Positions 1-11,054 of a stretch of DNA of 64,000 nucleotides are shown here, one piece after another. The position numbers and the translations under genes are program-made. The stretch lies in NCBI RefSeq assembly GCF_027943255.1, contig NC_072892.1, positions 116,887,792 through 116,951,791 of the forward strand. Reading direction: 5' to 3'. Each line of letters opens with the position of its first letter. Positions within the stretch are counted from its first letter, which is position 1. The stretch is from Anastrepha obliqua (taxonomy: Eukaryota > Arthropoda > Insecta > Diptera > Tephritidae). Below the pieces are notes generated by a model that saw only the letters and a program-made list of their open reading frames with translations, was not told the DNA's origin and searched no databases.

Positions 1-600
1 ATCGAGAGTGAGACCAGGCATTCCCTGACCAGCTTCGAATGCACCATAATAGAGCCTAGGGCCCTGATGGCCGCTTGGCTATCGGAGTAAATATTTACCT
101 TCTTAACAGTTATTACGCAAGTAAGTAGCCAGTCAGCTGCTTCTTTGATTGCGGCCACCTCTGCTTGGAACACACTGCAGTGATCCGGTAGCCTGAATTT
201 GAGTTTGATGGGGAGCTCTTTGCAGAATACTCCTCCTCCAACCCTACCGTCCAACTTCGAGCCATCCGTGAACAGGTTAACGAGGCCCTGTCCTCAGGTG
301 TTGGCCCCGGTCCACTCCTCCCTTGGTGGAATATGGGTGGAGAAAGTTCCACTTGGACTTAGCGAAGGCACACACTGGTCCGTCGACGAGGGGATGAACT
401 CAAAGTTTCTGAGGATGCTTGAGTGCCCATATGTGAGGTTGAGCTTATAGCCCAAGCCCCTCAGTCTGATTGCGGTACGAGCAGCGGCAATTCTGCCTGC
501 GATGTCTATAGGTACCACGTTTAACATTACATTAAGCGCCAGAGTAGGAGTAGTTCGACGGTAACAATCATAAAGAATTTTGCCAATCTTTTTCCACCTC
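1..600 (-). pseudogene. Jockey-like LINE fragment, RNase H region
   Basis: Read on the minus strand, this is the stretch between reverse transcriptase and RNase H, then the RNase H domain of a Jockey-clade non-LTR retrotransposon. The connector shows ALNVMLNVVPIDIAGRIAA at about 460-540. RNase H follows with NLFTDGSKLDG (first catalytic Asp), FQAEVAAIKEA (Glu) and IYSDSQAAIRAL (second Asp), so three of the four usual acidic residues are visible. The fourth would lie beyond base 1. One in-frame TGA near 296 interrupts the frame just before the RNase H domain. The window edge truncates the 3' side. RNase H in such elements removes RNA from the cDNA hybrid. It abuts a second LINE fragment in the opposite orientation near 600-650. 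Confidence 0.85.
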
Positions 601-647
601 AGGAGCAATTGAGTAAGTTGATTTTCACTGAACAACTTCGACACTAC

Positions 648-1130
648 AGTCTATACAGATGGCGCTAAAATGGATTGTTGTAATGGATTTGGTAAATATT
701 CCCTTAGACTCAAAATTGAAAATTCTGTGTGTCTTCCTAATGTTCGCAGTGTTTTCCAGGTTACTAATCGAAGACTTCTCTTCTAAGAGCAATATCGCTA
801 TTCTTTCGGATAGTCAAGCTGCAATCCAGGCACTGGGCACGGCTACAACAATCTCTAAAGTGGTGGAACACAGTAGGAATAGCCTTAGCACCTTGAGTGA
901 AAACCATAAAGTTACCTTAACCTGGATCCCGGGATATCGGAATATTGAACGTAACGAAAAAGCAGATAAACTGGCGAGGGGCAGATCTGCCATGAGTAAA
1001 ATTCTTGCAGAATTTGTATTCACACCACTGGGTGGAAACAAGAATACAATTTCCTCAAAATACCTGCGAATCGCCTATTGTAGATGGAGAGATCAAACGA
1101 CATGCAAAATTAGCAGAACGCTATGACCCA
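648..1130 (+). pseudogene. Jockey-like LINE fragment, RNase H domain
   Basis: Plus-strand RNase H remains of another Jockey-like LINE. VYTDGAKMD at about 648-674 carries the first catalytic Asp. A frameshift near 755 moves the frame to one reading IAILSDSQAAIQAL (catalytic Asp) and then LTWIPGYRNIERNEKADKLARG, the usual RNase H end motif. The reading continues through WRDQTTCKISRTL before a stop at 1124-1126. The element resumes at about 1490 after a SINE that sits between the two parts. It lacks any reverse transcriptase upstream, because a minus-strand fragment begins at once to the left. Confidence 0.85.
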
Positions 1131-1135
1131 TGGCG

Positions 1136-1440
1136 TCGCCGTAGCCCAATGGGTTGGTGTGTAACTACCATTCAGAGTTCAGAGGGAACGTAGGTTCAAA
1201 TCTCTGAGAAACACCAAAATGAAGAAAAAGTTTTTTCTAATAGCGGTCGCCCCTCGGCAGGCAATGGTAAACCTCTGAGTGTATTTCTGCCATGAAAAAG
1301 CTCCTCATAAAAAATATCTGCCGTTCGGAGTCGGCTTGAAACTGTAGGTCCCTCCATTTGTGGAATAACATCAAGACGCACACAACAAATAGGAGGAGGA
1401 GCTCTGCCAAACACCCGAAAAGGGTGTACGCGCCAGTTGT
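1136..1440 (+). mobile_element. tRNA-derived SINE, full-length copy
   Basis: A short retroposon with a tRNA-like head containing the RNA polymerase III internal promoter. The A-box-like block TAGCCCAATGG lies at 1142-1152 and the B-box-like block GGTTCAAATC at 1193-1202. The body that follows (TTTTTTCTAATAGCGGTCGC, then a conserved stretch ending in GGTGTACGCGCC near 1434) recurs at five other places in the window. It is non-coding and would rely on LINE enzymes for movement. It interrupts a Jockey-like LINE between its RNase H domain and its 3' end. Confidence 0.85.
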
Positions 1441-1489
1441 AGTACGCGCCCACGAACAACGTGAAACAAACGTCCACTTTGATAAAAAT

Positions 1490-1835
1490 GAACTGGCGGG
1501 ACGTCACTCACTCACGGTAGTCATAACTGGCTTTTGGTCTGTCTGAGAACAAGCAGCCAAAATGGGCATCCCTCACAACATACACTGTCATAGTTATAAA
1601 CAACCGGACAGAATGTTAACCCTGGGCGGGCGAAGCGCTGTTCTAGAGTCTCGAACAACCGTTTGGCGTAGACGTTAGCAACCTAATATGGTTCCTAAGC
1701 CGCACAGACTTGATAAAGTCAAGCTGTGGATAACCGTTAAATATATTGGGAGCGAGGATGTGGCAACAAAATGTTGCAGAAGCGCTAGTTGGATTCCGAA
1801 TGAATCACCGCTTCAACCAATCAACCAACCGGACT
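1490..1835 (+). pseudogene. Jockey-like LINE 3' end
   Basis: Continuation of the plus-strand LINE beyond the SINE. Pieces of the cysteine-rich C-terminal region are readable in mixed frames (RMGIPHN-like, HCHS, LESRTTVW), followed by a 3' untranslated part with GCGAGGATGTGGCAACAAAATG and GAATCACCGCTT. The same sequence, more decayed, recurs at 18835-19215 on the plus strand. A related C-terminus occurs at 32920-33350 on the minus strand. Several frameshifts are present. Confidence 0.7.
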
Positions 1836-3200
1836 TCCAGGACTCGTCTGCTCTTAACACTAACAAGGAGACCCTTTCTGACTATAGTACCACCTATTCG
1901 CTCATCGGTGACCAAATTAAATTTGCCACAAGCGAAAAACTCTGTATTACTTATCTAACTCCTATTATCTAATAGCTTGTGACAGATAGTCTCGCGTCAA
2001 TTAACCGAGCGCTGAGCTAGTGCGCAAATGTGTATAGTCGGGAGATCCTTCCTGCCACGGGTAGATCGGGGATGCTCGACGGAATTTCTAAGGCTAACAA
2101 AGCCGCAGCTCTCGAATTTCGATTTTCAGAACTTTTTATACAGTTGATCGTTAAGCATATCCATACATCTTCTTCTCAACAGGTGCTCATACTGACTCTG
2201 ACCTTTTTATTTGATTCGAAATATTAAATGAATAAAAAAGAGAGTATACCTATGTATGTATGTGCGAGTACTTGCACCGATGTTGGCTGTTGTTGTGAGA
2301 GAGAAAAAGCTTTGCCATTCGCCCAACAATTATGGCACGACTATTCCGGAAACATTCACATTTTCGCATAGATTAAAGCATTTTCACTGCTTGTTTTCGC
2401 AATTTCGTAATCGCATTTCGTTCTAAGCTTACAATGACAATTTAATCCACCAGCAAATGCCACAACTGAAAAGAGAACAATGTATACAATCACAGCAACA
2501 ACATGTGTTACAGCCTTTCGGTTTAACTCGTCCACAAGCATACTACTCGGCACCCCCTCACACACTATTTTGCACCGCATCGCTCGACAGCAATTGTATG
2601 TTGTCCATTTTTATTGTTTCAATTTCGGTAGCCATTTATGCTACTATGGACTTCTCCGCCACAAAATCGCCAACAGTGGAATGAATGTAAAGCAACCACA
2701 AATTTCACCATTTTTATTTATATTTTTTTCTGCTACTTTCTTCCATGTTCCTTTGCTATTTCGCATTTGAGTGACATTTTCGGTTACATTTGAGCTGCTA
2801 ATTTATTACATCCGCCATGTCGTAAATTCATTTTGACTATCAACATTATTGTCCGCCACTTTCGGTGCACCCGAGCCGTTCCAGCCTTTTTTCGAACCCC
2901 ATTGAGCCATCATTCAACACAGTTTGCCATGGTGACAATGGTCGCCTACATTGCTTCAACTCAGTTAGTATATTATCGTCTCGCTTACAGAAGGGTTCGG
3001 TAATCGAGGGTGTTAGGGTGAAACAGTCAGTGGCCGATGTCAGTGTAGCAGAGTCACTGATACTACCATAACTCATGATGATTTCCTTTTATACCCTTCA
3101 CTGTGGTCCATACAATTTGCCAAATTGTACAATTTTCCACGCTAACGAAGCGTATTTTGCTTGTTTTATGTGGATATATGTATGTATGTGTGTGCGTGTG
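1836..3200. other. Spacer, mostly unassigned
   Basis: No gene recognised. Bases 2075-2120 (around GCCGCAGCTCTCGAATTT) recur at about 19434-19475, again downstream of the same LINE 3' end, so this part is probably another dispersed repeat or a distal part of that LINE. The rest is AT-rich with TATGTATG runs near 2250 and 3180. A 76-codon minus-strand open frame at 2846-3076 has no recognisable motif and I do not call it a gene. Confidence 0.4.
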
Positions 3201-3419
3201 TACAGGGTGCGCCATGTCAATATTAATAACCGATTGGCATCAACAATGAATTCAGCGTGTAAATCGTTCAAAATATCGGAGCGCTGCTGTACTCAAAGGC
3301 GATACAATTCGTCGTTTAGCGTCTAATTTTTTCAGGTACGAGGGTTTCAACAACATGTCAGACTACATCCACGTCGTTACAATGAAAATATTGAAGCTCT
3401 ATTAAAGCTGCAATCATCG

Positions 3420-3910
3420 CATCATCCTTCTAGACAGTTCTCCTCCAAGATATTTTTGGGACGGCCAACCTTGCGAGCACCTTGTGGACTGCAATTCAGA
3501 GCTTGAGGACTGATTTTATGTCCGTCTTTGCGAAGCGTATGTCCAATCCACCTCCACTTTCGCAGTTTTATCATATTAGCTACCGGCTGGATTTTGCATC
3601 TCGTATATATCGTCGTTACTTATGGTGTTGGCCCACCAGATCTTCAATATCCTGCGTAAGCATCTGTTTACACAGCTTTGAATTTTGTTTTCGATCCAAT
3701 TATTTGTGAGCCAGATTTCCAGGTAAAGGTGTCACCGTTCTTAATTTGATCACCATTTAAGAGGAACGGGCGGCTGCTAGTGAATCGAATTTTCATGCCT
3801 TTTGTTTTCTCGTAATTTATTTTTTGCCCTGCATTCAATTAGGTTGAGCACAGATCGTCAATTTTGTTCTACATGTAGGTGTGTTTGACGGAGAGAAGGC
3901 ATATATCATC
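3420..3910 (-). pseudogene. RTE-like LINE fragment, RT C-terminal part
   Basis: On the minus strand the reading shows ENLAYGDDICLLS (the RT active-site YxDD box, here YGDD) near 3895-3930, then INYEKTKGMKI, and near the end KWRWIGHTLRKDGHKISPQA and RKVGRPK. These are typical of the C-terminal tail of RTE-type endonuclease-reverse transcriptases. Several stops and shifts interrupt it. The tail motif is the same subfamily as at 15800-16390 and differs from the nearly complete RTE-like element at 35.6-38.7 kb. Confidence 0.7.
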
Positions 3911-4249
3911 ACCGTAGGCAAGGTTTTCGAGATGTTCAAAGAAGTTCCAATAAATACCTTTTCTCTTCCCCGCCCTCTTTTTTACCCCTCAGTACAGCTT
4001 TTTAGTTAATCATCAATAACAACAGGCAGCTTTGCTAGTCTATTAAGCCTTGTTTTTATATTTTTGGGGAAAAACCTAGTTTTTTTTTATTTTTCAAAAC
4101 TGTTCCATTGCAAATACTTGCAATATTTCAGGTTTTACTACTTAGTTTTGCCATAAGTTCTGTTACAAGTAAAGTCCGTTATAGATATGAAAGTTAATGA
4201 AGTTAGTTTTATTTAATCATGTAAATTTTAAAGAAAGACATTTTTAATT

Positions 4250-4880
4250 TTCATTCGAAACGATCACCATTTTACACAAGCTTTCAAACGATTAGAACAT
4301 TCAGCTATTGCAGCATTCACAGTTTCCATGGATATTGACGTCACTGCTTGAACCAAAGATTGTTTGAGACTATCCAAATTTCTGTTAAGCCCTCGACAAG
4401 CCATGTTCTCCAATTCTCACCACAAACTGTCGTCCATTGGATTCAGATGTGGATTTCCAGACGGTCAATCTTTTTGCTGGAAGGTCCAACGCTTTCCAAC
4501 GTAGAGCATACTGCTCAACGCTTCCCTACGCCTTCTAAGACATCCTTGTGATACACTTTTACCTCGGTCTTAAGCCATTTTTCGCAGAAATGTAGAAACG
4601 TACCGCCTTTACAAGACACTCCCCACCAAACCATTATAAGGCTGGATTGTGGCTACGTTGAACTCTTGGAACAACATTTGAACAACAGACCCTTATTATC
4701 CGTTTTTGGCTTTCAAATGTGTTGCGAAGCGTGTGATGTCTCAAAATTTGACTCCATTCTTTTGTGGGAACTTTTAAAAAGTAAAATTTACTTAAAAAAA
4801 TTGAAGTTCATACAAGAGCACAAAGGTGATATGCGAGCCGAACCGGCTCTACTATCGCCTGAGACGTTGGAAATGCTCTA
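4250..4880 (-). pseudogene. Tc1/mariner transposase fragment
   Basis: Minus-strand reading gives the C-terminal catalytic end of a Tc1/mariner transposase: NPHLNPMDDSLW (third catalytic Asp of the DDE/D triad, in a proline-rich context), then LENMACRGLNRNLDSLKQSL and AVTSISMETVNAAIAECSNR up to the end near 4260. WTFQQ upstream may be a damaged second catalytic block. Stops occur throughout. The NPMD(Y/D)SLW form matches the family at 46880-47900. Confidence 0.7.
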
Positions 4881-5099
4881 GGAAAAATCAGAAAAAAAAT
4901 GTTTTTTTGTTACCAATAAGAGTAGAAATTTTATCGATATTGTTTTTGTTAATTTCTTCTTCTTTTTGTTAACTAGTTTAGATAAGTTTCAAAAGGATAA
5001 GTGTAATATTTTATCTTTTCTAAATCGATGGAAAATCGTTAAAGTTATTGAATGATTCCATTGACCAGATTATTCAAGTATACAATATGCCGCACCCTG

Positions 5100-6029
5100 T
5101 TTGTATGTACGTGTATGCGAGTATACTCGTACGTACGCATTTTCAGTATCAACGGTTTTTGACGAGAGAATCAAAGAGCACTGAGAAAAAATTGTTACAT
5201 GTAATTGCACGAATGATGTGTTTTATCGATGAAACGCCATTCGGCGTATTGTCGGCGAAAGTAGGAATTCTTAATAAAAACTCTTTTTTTAGACATAGGA
5301 ACAGACATCACGGAGACTTAACGCTCAGCTAGAATTTCAATCTTTCAACTGTAAGAATCTACTGGAGCTTATAAAATGTTACCGATGATGTACTTTTACA
5401 TACATCCATATATGGTTATGATTTTAATCTTTAATTTAAATTTCGCCAAGGTTTGGTTATAATTATTGAATACAGATTACAGAATCCAATAAACGTGACA
5501 AGGAAAGTAATATTTGGAATAAGTTAAAAAAACATTTGCGACCCATTTGGGGAACTATTTGTGCATATGCAGGAGCCTTAGAATGCCTCCTACTACAAGC
5601 ATAGTTTCATAACTATGTATCTCATGAATACAGTCGCTCACACCTTATTTGATACAGATTTTGGTAAAGTGCTCTATATTTCATCATATTTTACGAAAAA
5701 GGAAAAACTGAGCATGCAGATATTTTCCTTTTTTTATTTTATTTTTCTCAGCATAAAATACAAAAAAGGGTCCACTCAACATAGATAGTTCCAACAAAAG
5801 AAATTTGTATTTTTTATATGCGATAGTTTATAGAGTGAATTTGACATAAAGCAATATTTAATTTTATGTACGCTTGTTTTTTTAAACCATGGGACCGCGT
5901 ACTTCGATAGAAATGCCTGAGTTAGTTTTGGAATAATTGAACAGTTTAGCGCGTTATTGTACGTCTTATGCATGAAAATTGTGTAGTAAATAAGGGACGT
6001 CAGGCTTTAATTTAAATATTTCACAGAGA
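5100..6029. other. AT-rich spacer
   Basis: No gene recognised. ACAGTCGCTCACACC at about 5632-5646 looks like a Tc1-type terminus and could be the left end of the relic whose helix-turn-helix part appears at 6030-6205. Confidence 0.35.
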
Positions 6030-6205
6030 AGGAGTGTATGGTTAGCGCGCCAAGTGAAGAAAAAACCAGCAACAAGCGCTCCAAAGATAAATCAAATGGT
6101 CAAAATGGATTTAGGGAAGGCTTGCCATGCAGAAACCGTTCGAAAAATACTGAGGCAAGTAAACGTAAATAACAGAATAGCCCCTAATAAATGTTTTGCT
6201 CTTTT
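6030..6205 (+). pseudogene. Tc1-like transposase, N-terminal DNA-binding fragment
   Basis: One plus-strand frame reads KKPATSAPKINQMVKMDLGK followed directly by ACHAETVRKILRQ, a helix-turn-helix stretch that matches the pattern of Tc1-like transposase N-terminal paired-type domains (S/T-x-x-T-V-R-x-x-L-R). That domain binds the transposon ends. The frame opens without a start codon and no catalytic part follows, so this is a relic. Confidence 0.65.
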
Positions 6206-6839
6206 TTAGCTGTATCATTTCAACCGCGGCGCGAATTGTCTGTATGTTTTTTTTTGCTGCATTACACAGTGGACACTTAATACACTTGCAATATTATCCA
6301 ACGTTATTCAAGCCTAAACCGATTCATCTTATTCCGCGGAGATATGATATTGCTTTTCTGTAAAGATTTCCAGCTAGAAAGAGCTTTTACGGTCAAAATA
6401 ACATTTGATTAAAAAAATACTATTTATATGGACCATCCTATAGATATTTTCCACGCATGGGTAAAATAATTTCAGAAGTGTTCACTATTATGCAGTTATA
6501 CTTTCTATAAATTTCTCCACCAGTGTTACGAAATAAAATTAACTGTTGTGTAAAGTTAGCCCTTCGAACCAGATTTGAGGTCGAGTTCTCTTTAAAATTA
6601 AATTCAAACACGTCATTTTCAAACTTTATTGATGTACACAGAAATCAAAGGTTTTTGCCTTAAAGCAAATATTTTTTCTGGCTTTTTGAAAAAGTCGTGC
6701 CAAGCAGCACCGAGAGATTTGGTAACTCTTAAAACACTCTGGCTAAAAAGCCCATTGTATTTAAAACTCTGGAAAGTAAAAGGGTAAATAGTCAAGGAGA
6801 AAAGGAGAGAAGTGACAGAGAGAAAGTGTTAGGATAGAA
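6206..6839. other. AT-rich spacer
   Basis: Nothing recognised. There is no open frame with a known motif and no clear repeat. Confidence 0.4.
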
Positions 6840-7137
6840 TAGAAACAGAGACAGGGATAGCTAGTTTTGTGAAAATTTTCCAAATTCTTTGGCAAATCTG
6901 AAAGAATCTTCCAGTGAATATTACTCATTCTCATGATATCGAAACCCAAAATTTATAATTTTGCTCGGAAAACGCAGGACATTCACAGAGAAAATACTCA
7001 GTCCTATCCGCCTCCTCTAAGCAAGACAGACAAATCGAGTTCTGAATAATTCCAATTATGGGTATACGCAAACTCCATTGGATCAAATTTCTTTGAATGC
7101 ACTCTCGATTACTCGATTACCCACGCAACTAAAACTA
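6840..7137 (-). pseudogene. Jockey-like LINE C-terminal fragment
   Basis: The minus-strand reading contains RIPIIGIIQNSICLSCLEEA followed by DRTEYFLCECPAFSEQ, the Cx2C...HLLCxCPA-type zinc-knuckle-like C-terminus common in Jockey-clade proteins. It lies just left of the mariner at 7140-8035, and RT sequence of the same orientation lies on the other side at 8040-8720. The mariner therefore interrupts LINE DNA, although the RNase H part is missing and must have been deleted. Confidence 0.7.
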
Positions 7138-7139
7138 TA

Positions 7140-8035
7140 CGGTTGGCCATGTAAAATTTGCTTTTTGAATCGGCTATAAAAATAAAAACTAATATTTTTT
7201 CAAACTTTTTTTTTATTTTGAAGATTGAACATTGTCCATTATGAGTGAAAAATAATATCGTTCAAATGACTGCCACGACTGGCTCTACAGTAGGCCATTC
7301 GATCAACCTAATTTTTAAGCGCATTTTCGATTGTTTGGGCTCCAATTTCATGAATGGCATCTTCGATTTCATGTTTTAAAGCATCAATCGTCTCTGGATG
7401 GTTCGCATAGCATTTTTCCTTAACGGCTCCCCACAAAAAATAATCCAACGCGCTTAAATCACACCTCCGAGGGGGCCAATTGATATCGGAATTTCGGCTG
7501 ATTATTCGGTTTTCAAAAACGGTAGCCAAAAGTTCGAGTGTAACTTTGGCAGTGTGACAAGTTGCACCATCCTGTTAAAACCAAATGTCGCCCATGTCAT
7601 CCTCTTCAATTTTTGGAAACAACTCGTTGAGCATGTCACGGTAACGCTCGCCATTTACTGTAACCGCGGCTCCTCGCTCATTTTCGAAAAAAAATGGCCC
7701 GATGATGAAGCCAGACCAAAAAAAGCACCAAATAGTGACTCGTTGTGGATGCATTTGCTTCTCTACAGTAACGTGTGGATTTTCTGAGCCCCAAATCCAT
7801 CAATTTTGCTTGTTGACGTAGCCACCGATGTGAAAAGAAGAAGAAGAAGACTCACCACTTTGGAAACAAGTTTTCAATATTTCCCAATTTTGTTCAATCG
7901 TATAGCGTCCCATTTCGTAAATGTCAAACCTTTAAGTAAATTATGAACACATTTGCCATGTCATTTGTGTTACCATTCTCAAAAACATAGGTGGCAAACA
8001 TAAAACATATAGCAAACGCTATATGGCCCACCCTG
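7140..8035 (-). mobile_element. Mariner, DD41D (rosa-like), internally deleted
   Basis: Imperfect inverted ends (CGGTTGGCCATGTAAAATTTGC on the left, CAGGGTGGGCCATATAGCG read inward on the right) are flanked by TA. The minus-strand transposase starts MGRYTIEQNWEILKTCFQSG at 7913. It then jumps, through a run of AGA/GAA triplets at about 7836-7855, to GGYVNKQN, so the rest of the DNA-binding domain and the first catalytic Asp block are lost. Downstream the frame is good: WFQQDGATCHTA (second Asp) and WPPRRCDLSALDYFLWG (third Asp). I count 41 residues between these two Asp residues, the spacing that defines the DD41D group. One TGA follows VNKQN. It is non-functional by itself. Related loci are 11055, 12405, 40890, 51026 and 61064. 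Confidence 0.85.
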
Positions 8036-8039
8036 TATG

Positions 8040-8720
8040 AGCATACTAGGATTGTCCTTAGCAATGGATACTGCTTAAAAAGCATTTTAAAGACTTCTCT
8101 GTGTCCCGAATTCCGTCTTCGCGCCAGAAACCATATTTATGGAGTCTACACATTGCTTTTATTGCTTCCTGTTGTATCTTAAGATCCAAGGGAGCAAATC
8201 AAGCATAGCATTTAGAGCATTGCCGGAGATTGTACTCATGGCACTTGTAATGCATAAACATACACTTCTTTGCAGTATGTATAGTTCCCGAAGTGTGGAC
8301 TTCACCATGGTCCGTCGTCACCAAACTACAGAAGCATAAGTGATGATTGGTCTAATAAGATCTGTGTATATCCACAGAATCGTTACATGCTGTGGCATTG
8401 CTGAAAAATCCTTAATGTGTTTCCCAAGTCAGTTTATTACCAAAGATTACTCCTAGATTTTTCTCAGAGAGACTGGGTGACTCACCTTTCAATGCTGGAA
8501 GACTAAGTCCATCCAGACTCCGTTTTCTCGTGAACAAGACTAAGGTAGTTTTGTACGAATTGACGGAAAGACATTGTCTCGTGCACCAGATGTCGATTTT
8601 ATCCAAAATTCTCTGTACTTTCATGCAATGGGCATCAGTTTGGATGAGGGTAACATTGAATCAGTTGGAGGTTCAGCGACTTCGAGAGAGGAAGTTTTTC
8701 TTTCTGCGGCAGAATTAGGT
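8040..8720 (-). pseudogene. Jockey-like LINE fragment, reverse transcriptase C-terminal half
   Basis: The minus-strand reading 8624-8412 gives KVQRILDKIDIWCTRQCLSV, NSYKTTLVLFTRKRSL and KNLGVIFGNKLTWETH, a palm/thumb region of Jockey-clade RT. A frameshift near 8410 leads into LIRPIITYASVVW and LRELYILQRSVCLCIT further left. Orientation and position suit it being one LINE with the C-terminal piece at 6840-7137, separated by the mariner and a deletion. Confidence 0.8.
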
Positions 8721-9652
8721 AGAGAGAATAAAGAACTATCGGCTTCCCTGTCTAGATCAAAATGTGCGAATAAACTCCAAAGCTACAGCACAAATATATT
8801 AGTGTTCAAAGATATTTTGCTAGTGGGAAAAAATCAAGAAAACCTCTAAATGGGTTCCAAGTGGAGAAAGATTTGTTAATCGATATTTTTTGTTTTTCCT
8901 ATTTTTAGTGTGTGTTTTTGTATTTTCGTTTTGCTGATACGAGTAGAGTGGCATTGACAGAAAAAGAGTAAATGTTTTCAAGGAATTAAAAATGTAAAAA
9001 AAAAATCACCTGAATTGGAAAAACTTCATCTTCACATTTTTCTGCGTGTACAGAGTTCAAAAGAAGTTTGTGACCTTAAGTTTTTAACTGTGAATAAAGC
9101 TAACTCCGTTGCGTCACTTATACGCCATCGAGTCGGCATCATGTTTCATATACCAAAAAGTTAAAAAGCGAACACACACACACACAAACGCACATAAAAT
9201 GGGTGGAAACTGAGTTTTGTGTGGTACAACATTTATGCACTAATTGTGAATTATAGACTCCATACAACATTAGAGTTTATTGCTGATTGCTAACTGCGCT
9301 GTCACTGCAATAGAGCCAACACTTATTTGCAATGGTTACGAGCAGTTGTATGTGCATTCGTTTGCTTGTATGAGTACTCGTATTTGTGTGTGTGCCTGCC
9401 AATGTTATGAAAACTTATTGCTTGATGGCAATTGGAAAGTTGGCCAAATAAAAACGGAAGTAGTGTAAATAATTCGATTAGACGGAAAGTGACAAATTTC
9501 AGAGGCAAAAAATGAAATTATAAACAACTAAGGAAGACTAAATTTGATACGGACCGAACTTTATATACCCGCGCACATTTTAGTAGATCTTAATTTGGGT
9601 TGGCGCTTCATTTTTGGAATCAAACAAAATCATGGGCAATGCGAGCCAGAAA
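8721..9652. other. AT-rich spacer
   Basis: No gene recognised. There is a CA repeat at about 9173-9195. Open frames here carry no known motif. Confidence 0.4.
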
Positions 9653-10235
9653 TACCCAGTGCTTCAAAAAAATGTATACACACTTTGAACTTCCATAGAA
9701 AATTTATTTACCGGTCTACAAAGTTAAATTTCAGGAAAATAGAAAGCTGAAAGTCCAATGTAAATGAAACATAAATAACAAATGTTAATACTGTTCAAAT
9801 TGGTGACCTGCAGCATCAATACATTTTTGAGTACGAGTCACCACAGATTCTGTACATCGTATCAAAATGTCCAATGAGATTTCTCTACACACTGCTTGAA
9901 TCTCATTCCAAAGAATGTCTAGGTTACGTGGTTTACGTTTGTACACCTCATCCACCACAAGAAGAAATCCAGTGGTGTAAGGTCTGGAGAGCGTGCTGGA
10001 AACTCGATTGGCCCCCTGCGTCCTATCCACTGGCCCGCCAAATTTTGATCCAGGTAAGCAAAAATGTATTGATGCTGCAGGTCACCAATTTGAACAGTAT
10101 TAACATTTGTTATTTATGTTTCATTTACATTGGACTTTCAGCTTTCTATTTTCCTGAAATTTAACTTTGTAGACCGGTAAATAAATTTTCTATGGAAGTT
10201 CAAAGTGTGTATACATTTTTTTGAAGCACCCGGTA
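9653..10235 (-). mobile_element. Palindromic mariner-type derivative with 177-bp inverted arms
   Basis: The left arm 9653-9829 and right arm 10059-10235 are inverted copies that I read as identical except for two bases near the outer tip (TACCCAGTGC against TACCGGGTGC). The 229-bp centre plus the left arm encode, on the minus strand, the end of a Tc1/mariner transposase: LSRPYTTGFLLVVDEVYKRK, PRNLDILWNEIQAVCREI and TQKCIDAAGHQFEQY, stopping at 9785. The right arm is thus a second, inverted copy of the element's own 3' end. The near-absence of mismatches suggests a recent event or continued mobilisation as a unit. Confidence 0.85.
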
Positions 10236-11054
10236 TGTTAGATGTAGCTATTAGAAATTGGAATAAGACTGCCTATGTAGCCACGTTGAGCCGAACTACT
10301 ATTCGTAAGTAAGGCATTATAAAGAGTTCGTCCTTAGATTCATATTTCAGAAGAGCAAAGCAAATTAAACTGTCTTGAAGAAGGAAACATGTATTTTCAA
10401 ATATTTCCAAATATTGGGCGTGGCACGGTCCACTTTAGAATTAAAGTTTTATGTATATAAAATTTTTTCAAACAGCTAGAGAATGGGATTTTTTCTATAC
10501 CAAGCTATAACGATAAATTACCCTTGCCCTAACTACTATTAATTTGTTTTAAATAGAATTTTTAGAAGTTTTCTGGGAAGGCAGTTTTATAACCCAATAA
10601 GTTTTAGTATAACAAAGTGCAAGTGCAAGGGACTACAAACACCTTGATTTTTGAAGTTATTTTCGCTGAGGCGTTGCGTCCTTTATGGAAAAAAGGCCTA
10701 GCACCGTCAGCAAAAAAAGTTGCAGAAATTAGCGGCACTTGGTACTCACTTCAAACTTGCACTTTTTTTGCACTAAAATTCAATGGGCTATAAACTCCAT
10801 ACCTCTGGCTATTTCTAAAAATCCTAGTTAAACAGTTGAGAGTTTTAATAAAATTTTGAAAAATGTTGTACAAAGTTGGTTATGTGGTTTTTAATGGAAT
10901 AAGAAGTATATTCTTAAAAAAAAATAATGATGTGCTTATATATTCTCAACGGGGTGTAGGGAAAAGAAGCCGAATTAATAGTGGCTAGGACAATTACCGG
11001 CTGAGCTCGAACTCTTAAAATGAAAATACACAACAGAAATGAAGAAAAAAAATG
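10236..11054. other. AT-rich spacer
   Basis: No gene or clear repeat recognised. Confidence 0.4.

Larger units (their letters stand above)
3203..5098. mobile_element. Possible composite Tc1/mariner-type element
   Basis: ACAGGGTGCGCCAT at 3206-3219 faces an inverted match (ATGCCGCACCCTGT, 5087-5100), resembling Tc1/mariner termini. The interior is not a simple element: it holds an RTE-type fragment (3420-3910, minus) and a Tc1/mariner transposase fragment (4250-4880, minus). No clean TA duplication is visible on the right side, so the two ends may belong to different copies. Confidence 0.35.

Noticed and set aside
1136..1205. Possible tRNA gene
   Set aside because: A- and B-box-like blocks are present but no cloverleaf with proper acceptor stem is evident and the same head is joined to the SINE body; it is a SINE head.
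2846..3076. 76-codon minus-strand frame resembling a small exon
   Set aside because: No motif, no convincing splice sites in frame, and the opposite strand is equally open.
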